This document shows, piece by piece, positions 60,305 to 64,000 of a stretch of 64,000 bases of DNA (positions are counted from its first letter, which is position 1; the number at the start of each line of letters is the position of its first letter). This DNA is from Kribbella italica (lineage in GTDB: Bacteria; Actinomycetota; Actinomycetes; Propionibacteriales; Kribbellaceae): assembly GCF_014205135.1 (NCBI RefSeq), contig NZ_JACHMY010000001.1:744001-808000 (forward strand). Direction: 5' to 3'. Made by a program: the position numbers and the translations under genes. The notes below the pieces were generated by a model. The model was not told the DNA's origin and did not search any database. It saw only the letters and a list, made by a program, of their open reading frames with translations.

Positions 60305-61624
60305 TCAAGCTCCTGCTGGTCTGAACTGGCCGACGAAGAACTCTCCGGTGTCTTCGGGATCGTCCATCCGCTCGCGGTACTGCTGCCCGACCTCTTCCTT
60401 GGGCCGCACGAAGGACTGCTGGCCGTGGTTCTTGGGGGCCTCAGGCTGCGGGGTCTCGGGCTGCGGGGCTGCGGGCTGGGGAGGCTCGGGCCGCAGGGCC
60501 TCGGGCTTGGGTGCTTCCACCTTCGGCTCTTCTGCCTTCGGAGCCTCGACCGGCGGTGCTGCTTGCGTCGGGGGGTTGGCCGGCGGTGCAGCCGGTGCCG
60601 GGCTCACTCCAACCGCAGTCGCCCCCGCCGCTGTCGGCGTTGCTGCGGCCGGCGGCTCATCGTCCTTGTCGTCCTCAACAGCTTCAGGCGCCTCGGCAAC
60701 CGGCACCTGCTGCGTCTCGTCCCGATTCACCGGCACTTGCTGCGTCGCATCCGAGTCAGCCGCGACAACCTGCGTCTCCTCAGCCTGCGGGCGTTGGTCC
60801 CCGGCAACGACCTGCGTCTCGTCGGCCTGCGGGCTCTCGCCCGCTGCAACGAGCTGCGTGTCCTCCGGGTCGCTCTGCTGCGCTTCAACCCGCTGCGGCT
60901 CGTCCCGCTCCGGCGCGACCTGCACCGTCTCGTCCGCATCGTTGCTCACCGCACCGACCACCGCGGTGGTCTCCCGCCCGCCCCGCGCATCCGCCTCAGC
61001 GAACTGCATCGTGTGCTCGTCCGCCTGGCTCCGCGGCTGCACCGGCGCCGGCTCGTCGTCGAACAGGTCGTCGTAGCTCGTGTTCCCGAAGTTCTGGAAC
61101 CGATTGTCCGCGGCAGCCGGCGGATACTCAGCAGCAACCGGCGGCGCATAAACAGCAGCGACCTCAGCCTCCTGCTGCGCCTGCGCGAGCTCCTGCTCCC
61201 GCTGCCGCCGCTCGGCCTCGGCCCGCTCCCGCCGGCGCCGCCGTACCGACTGCACGATCAGCTGCACGGCGTACACCAGCGAGATCACCGCGAGGATCGG
61301 CACCACGCCGTTCAGCGTGTACGTCTTGACGCCGTCGATCATGCCGGTGGTCACGCCCGGGACGTCGTTCAGGAAGTTCGTCGTCCGGTTGGGGATCCAG
61401 TGCACCGCGTAGATCATCGCGCCGAACGTCAGCGCGGCACCGAGCGCGGCCGCCCCGGAGAAGTACGACACCACGGCCCAGAAGATCAGCGCTCCGATGC
61501 CGTAGGCAAGCGCCATCTCCTTCGCGTTCAGCTCGATCCCGCCGTCGGCAGTCAGCACTCCGAACGCGGCCGGCCCCGCCAGCGCCACGACGATCCCGAG
61601 AAGGAAACCAAGGAATTTGGACAC
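60305..61624 (-). CDS. Membrane protein with long acidic Thr-Gln repeat tail
   Basis: 439 residues. Four hydrophobic segments at ~3-22, 37-55, 57-75 and 105-128, then a basic stop-transfer run (V-R-R-R-R-R-E-R-A-E-A-E-R-R) and a ~300-residue disordered cytoplasmic tail. The tail has at least six spaced Thr-Gln elements in acidic context (E-D-T-Q-L-V, D-E-T-Q-V-V, E-E-T-Q-V-V, A-T-Q-Q-V, E-T-Q-Q-V) and a Pro/Ala/Glu-rich part. The Thr-Gln-x-Val spacing looks like sites for a Ser/Thr kinase of the PknB type; this is inference. Function unknown. Confidence 0.8.
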   Translation of the reverse strand: MSKFLGFLLGIVVALAGPAAFGVLTADGGIELNAKEMALAYGIGALIFWAVVSYFSGAAALGAALTFGAMIYAVHWIPNRTTNFLNDVPGVTTGMIDGVKTYTLNGVVPILAVISLVYAVQLIVQSVRRRRRERAEAERRQREQELAQAQQEAEVAAVYAPPVAAEYPPAAADNRFQNFGNTSYDDLFDDEPAPVQPRSQADEHTMQFAEADARGGRETTAVVGAVSNDADETVQVAPERDEPQRVEAQQSDPEDTQLVAAGESPQADETQVVAGDQRPQAEETQVVAADSDATQQVPVNRDETQQVPVAEAPEAVEDDKDDEPPAAATPTAAGATAVGVSPAPAAPPANPPTQAAPPVEAPKAEEPKVEAPKPEALRPEPPQPAAPQPETPQPEAPKNHGQQSFVRPKEEVGQQYRERMDDPEDTGEFFVGQFRPAGA

Positions 61625-61821
61625 GTCCCCACCGTAGCGACGTTTCCCCCACAGACAGCGACGACACTTCGGCGCCCCGCCCGACCTTCACCTACGGTCG
61701 GTCACCGAACCTCAAAACCCCATAAATCCAGGCCCAACCCACCCGAAGGCCAACACCCAACGCCCTCGGCGGCGGGCTCGTCGGCGCCGGGCCCTCGCGA
61801 CAATGCTATCCCCCGCCGGCC

Positions 61822-61839
61822 TCACAAGTACCGGCCACC
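61822..61839. repeat. 18-bp repeat shared with the lipA-operon terminator
   Basis: TCACAAGTACCGGCCACC is the reverse complement of 50697-50714, one arm of the terminator after DUF4191 plus flanking bases. Here only one arm is present, 47 bases downstream of the lipB stop. The remaining bases of 61625-61885 show no gene. Confidence 0.9.
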
Positions 61840-61885
61840 GCAGCGACGCTCACCCCACGGGAGACACAACAGCTCCCCGGCGCAC

Positions 61886-62608
61886 CTACGGACTAACAGC
61901 CAACCCGTACGTGATCCCCGCCGGCGCCGCCTCCACGTGATCCAGATCAGGCGTCCGCTCGTACTCGTCCCACGCCAGCATCCGATCCAGCTCCCGCCGT
62001 ACCGCCACCAGCACCTCGGTCACGCCGACATCCCGCCCAAGCTCCTTGGACAACGTCGTCACGTCGGCGTCCGAGATCCCGCACGGCACGATCCGGTCGA
62101 ACCACGCCAGATCGTTGCCACAGTTCAGCGCGAACCCGTGCATGGTCACGCCCTGCGCCACCCTGATCCCGATCGCCGCGATCTTCCGCTCGCGCCCACG
62201 CTCGTCGGCAGGAACCCAAACCCCACTACGCCCCTTGACCCGCCCAGTCTGTACGCCGAACTCAGCGCACACCGCGATCAAGGCCTCCTCCAGCCGCCGA
62301 ACGTAGTCCACCACGTACACGTGCGAGGCCAGCTTGACGATCGGGTACCCCACGAGCTGCCCCGGCCCGTGCCACGTGATCTTGCCGCCCCGGTCCACGT
62401 CCACCACCGGCGTACCGTCCACGGGCCGCTCGTGCGGCTCGGTCCGCTTGCCGGCCGTGTACACCGGCGGGTGCTCGAGCAGGATCACCGTGTCCTCACC
62501 GGTGCCCTCGGCAACCGCGGTGTGCAGCCGCCGCTGCTCGTCCCACGCCTGCTCGTAGTCAACCGCCTCGGCGCCGAACCCGGCCTCCACGTACTTGATA
62601 GCCCTCAC
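61886..62608 (-). CDS. lipB: Octanoyl-[ACP]:protein N-octanoyltransferase
   Basis: Moves octanoate from acyl-carrier protein to lipoyl domains, the step before LipA. 240 residues from GTG 62608. Upstream in-frame starts at 62650 and 62635 are rejected because TACACT (62621-62616) lies 7 bases before the GTG, the same leaderless layout as lipA. Motifs: [17 protein letters not shown], the lysine in R-K-I-A-A-I-G and the catalytic cysteine in F-A-L-N-C. Complete. Confidence 0.95.
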   Translation of the reverse strand: MRAIKYVEAGFGAEAVDYEQAWDEQRRLHTAVAEGTGEDTVILLEHPPVYTAGKRTEPHERPVDGTPVVDVDRGGKITWHGPGQLVGYPIVKLASHVYVVDYVRRLEEALIAVCAEFGVQTGRVKGRSGVWVPADERGRERKIAAIGIRVAQGVTMHGFALNCGNDLAWFDRIVPCGISDADVTTLSKELGRDVGVTEVLVAVRRELDRMLAWDEYERTPDLDHVEAAPAGITYGLAVSP

Positions 62609-62727
62609 GCGTTCGAGTGTATGCCTCGCCCTCATCCCGACGTCGCCCACTGTCCACGGCCCCCGCCCGGACGCCCACCTGTGGATAACTCAACGGCCGA
62701 CACCGACGATTCGTGCACCCTCTTGGC

Positions 62728-64000
62728 ATGGCACTCGACGACATCGCCGGCTACAGCTTGCGCCGGAAGCTCGGGTCCGGATCGGCCGGCACCGTCTGGC
62801 TGGTCCGCGACCTCGCCTCCGGCCGCCACGCCGTTCTCAAACGCATCCCCACCCCGACCATCACCAACCCCACCGTCTTCGAGCGGGACCTCACGACCCT
62901 GCTCGCGCTCAACCACCCGCACATCGCCCGCCTGATCGAAGTCCGCCAGTCCGAGTCCGACTGGCTCCTCTTCGGCCAGCACATCCCGGCAGGCAACCTC
63001 ACAGCCCTCTTGGGCCGACGAGGCGACCTCTCCCTGGGCGAGCTCGTCACCCTGATCAGTCCTCTGGCCGAAGCCCTCTCACTCCTCCATCACAAAGGCC
63101 TCCACCACGGCCGCCTGACCCCCGCCAACATCCTCTTCGACGCCGACGGCCGTCCCGTCATCACCGACACAGCCCTCCGCTCCCAAGACCCCACCACCAC
63201 CCAAGCCGACGACGTGAGAGCCCTGTCAGCCCTCACCCAGCTGGCCGCCGGCACGACCACGCCGTTCCCCGCCACCCTCTTCACCCACACCACCGTCCCA
63301 ACCCTGGCCCGCAAAGTCTTGGACCTCTCCCCACCCACCCCTCTCAACCTCGCCTTCCCGGACCACTCCGCCGCCGCCGAACTCCCACCCACGCCCAATC
63401 CCCTTCTCACCCCAAGGCCGGCCCCCGCCCCGACTCCAATCTCCACCCCCAGCGTGATCCCCACCGCCCACCCCCGCCGCCCCAACAGCCGCCGCAAACC
63501 CCGCCGAGACAGCACCCGCCGAGACAGCACCCGCCGAGCCCGCCGCGACAACACCACCCGCCTCAACCAGATCCTCGCCAACACCACCCACCGAGCCCCC
63601 CGTTCCCGCCGAACCGCCTACGGAGTACTAGCCGCCGCAGCCCTCGCGGCCCTAGTAGTCACCGCCCTGGCGCTAACCACCCTCGGCATCCTCGACACCC
63701 CCACCACCAACCCAGCAGCAGCCGCACCCCCATCACCCACGCCCACCACCCCAACCTCTGCCAGCCCAGCGCCCGTGGTCTCGCCCGCACCCTCACCCAA
63801 CTCCAAAGCCTGGCAACAAACCCTCGAAGCCCTCGACCAACGCCGAGCCCACGCCTTCTGGACCCTTAACCCCGCCGAACTGGACACGGTCTACCAACCA
63901 GGCAGCCACCCCTGGACCACAGACCGAGCCGCCCTGGCCACCTACCAAGCCCAAAAGATCCGAATCGCCAACCTCCGCTTCCACATCGAGCACCTCACCC
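62728..64000 (+). CDS. Membrane-anchored Ser/Thr pseudokinase, 3' end beyond the window
   Basis: 424 residues visible, no stop before the window edge. Residues 9-205 are a protein-kinase fold: glycine loop G-S-G-S-A-G-T-V, ATP-binding lysine in A-V-L-K-R, and N-H-P-H-I-A-R-L. The catalytic loop reads H-H-G-R-L-T-P-A-N-I-L where active kinases have H-R-D-L-K-P-x-N, so the catalytic Asp is lost, and D-F-G is D-T-A. A basic linker with a repeated R-R-D-S-T unit follows, then one membrane helix at ~300-325, a Pro/Thr spacer and the start of an extracellular domain. The architecture is PknB-like but probably signals without phosphotransfer. Confidence 0.85.
   Translation, partial: MALDDIAGYSLRRKLGSGSAGTVWLVRDLASGRHAVLKRIPTPTITNPTVFERDLTTLLALNHPHIARLIEVRQSESDWLLFGQHIPAGNLTALLGRRGDLSLGELVTLISPLAEALSLLHHKGLHHGRLTPANILFDADGRPVITDTALRSQDPTTTQADDVRALSALTQLAAGTTTPFPATLFTHTTVPTLARKVLDLSPPTPLNLAFPDHSAAAELPPTPNPLLTPRPAPAPTPISTPSVIPTAHPRRPNSRRKPRRDSTRRDSTRRARRDNTTRLNQILANTTHRAPRSRRTAYGVLAAAALAALVVTALALTTLGILDTPTTNPAAAAPPSPTPTTPTSASPAPVVSPAPSPNSKAWQQTLEALDQRRAHAFWTLNPAELDTVYQPGSHPWTTDRAALATYQAQKIRIANLRFHIEHLT

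Noticed and set aside
60284..62935. 883-codon open frame on the + strand
   Set aside because: Antisense to the Thr-Gln membrane protein and lipB genes; no recognisable domain.

Overview
The window is about 64 kb of very GC-rich DNA. It has dense genes, GTG and TTG starts, many 4-bp ATGA/GTGA stop-start overlaps, Tat and lipoprotein signals, and actinobacterial marker genes: adoK, DUF4191, glnA with a GlnR box, ECF41 sigma, PadR pairs, and lipA/lipB near glnA. It is a chromosomal segment of a mycelial-type or soil actinomycete. A Kribbella-like or other propionibacterial-order genome fits the gene mix, but the genus is inference. No tRNA, rRNA, insertion sequence, integrase or CRISPR array was seen.

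Layout. 1-2 kb: the end of a DAHP synthase gene and a secreted protein. 1.8-4 kb: a Tat-exported phospholipase C behind a PHO-box-like promoter. 4-9.8 kb: a fructan module, with a LacI repressor divergent from a frcBCA-like sugar importer and a secreted GH32 enzyme, and paired operators between them. 9.8-12.4 kb: YbaK, a cysteine-containing winged-helix regulator and folE. 12.3-16.6 kb: an 18-codon ORF coupled to a small gene, then the two-gene Hen1-Pnkp RNA repair cassette. 16.6-19.3 kb: PadR, a membrane protein and an unusual PAP2-thioredoxin fusion with nested inverted repeats in its linker. 19.3-24.3 kb: an exported phosphoesterase, aldo/keto reductase, adenosine kinase and O-methyltransferase. 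24.2-27.5 kb: an ABC pair, then a second PadR/HAAS pair bracketed by an exact 23-bp direct repeat. 27.6-30.7 kb: a tiny ORF followed by a PLP enzyme, MFS exporter and methyltransferase, which may form a small uncharacterised pathway.

30.7-42.1 kb is a secretome island: a repeat protein, PhoD, a lipoprotein agmatine-deiminase homologue, a lectin/beta-helix enzyme, an amidase, a sulfonate monooxygenase, a broken dioxygenase gene and a GH76 mannanase. 42.1-46 kb is a four-gene ABC transporter plus two-component operon. 46-64 kb carries the conserved glnA / RDD / DUF4191 / lipA / lipB set, with insertions: a lipoprotein, CFA synthase, VOC protein, a NarL-type two-component system, an ECF41 sigma operon with a free-standing copy of its regulatory domain, a NatAB-like transporter, LysR, a Thr-Gln repeat membrane protein and, cut by the window end, a membrane-anchored pseudokinase.

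The most novel-looking items are the free-standing ECF41 C-terminal domain co-translated with its sigma factor, the PAP2-DsbA fusion with a nested palindrome at the junction, the direct-repeat-bracketed PadR/HAAS cassette, the tiny-ORF/PLP/MFS/methyltransferase operon, and the pseudokinase next to an acidic Thr-Gln repeat membrane protein. Several promoters have a TANNNT -10 element 6-9 bases before the start codon, pointing to frequent leaderless transcription.
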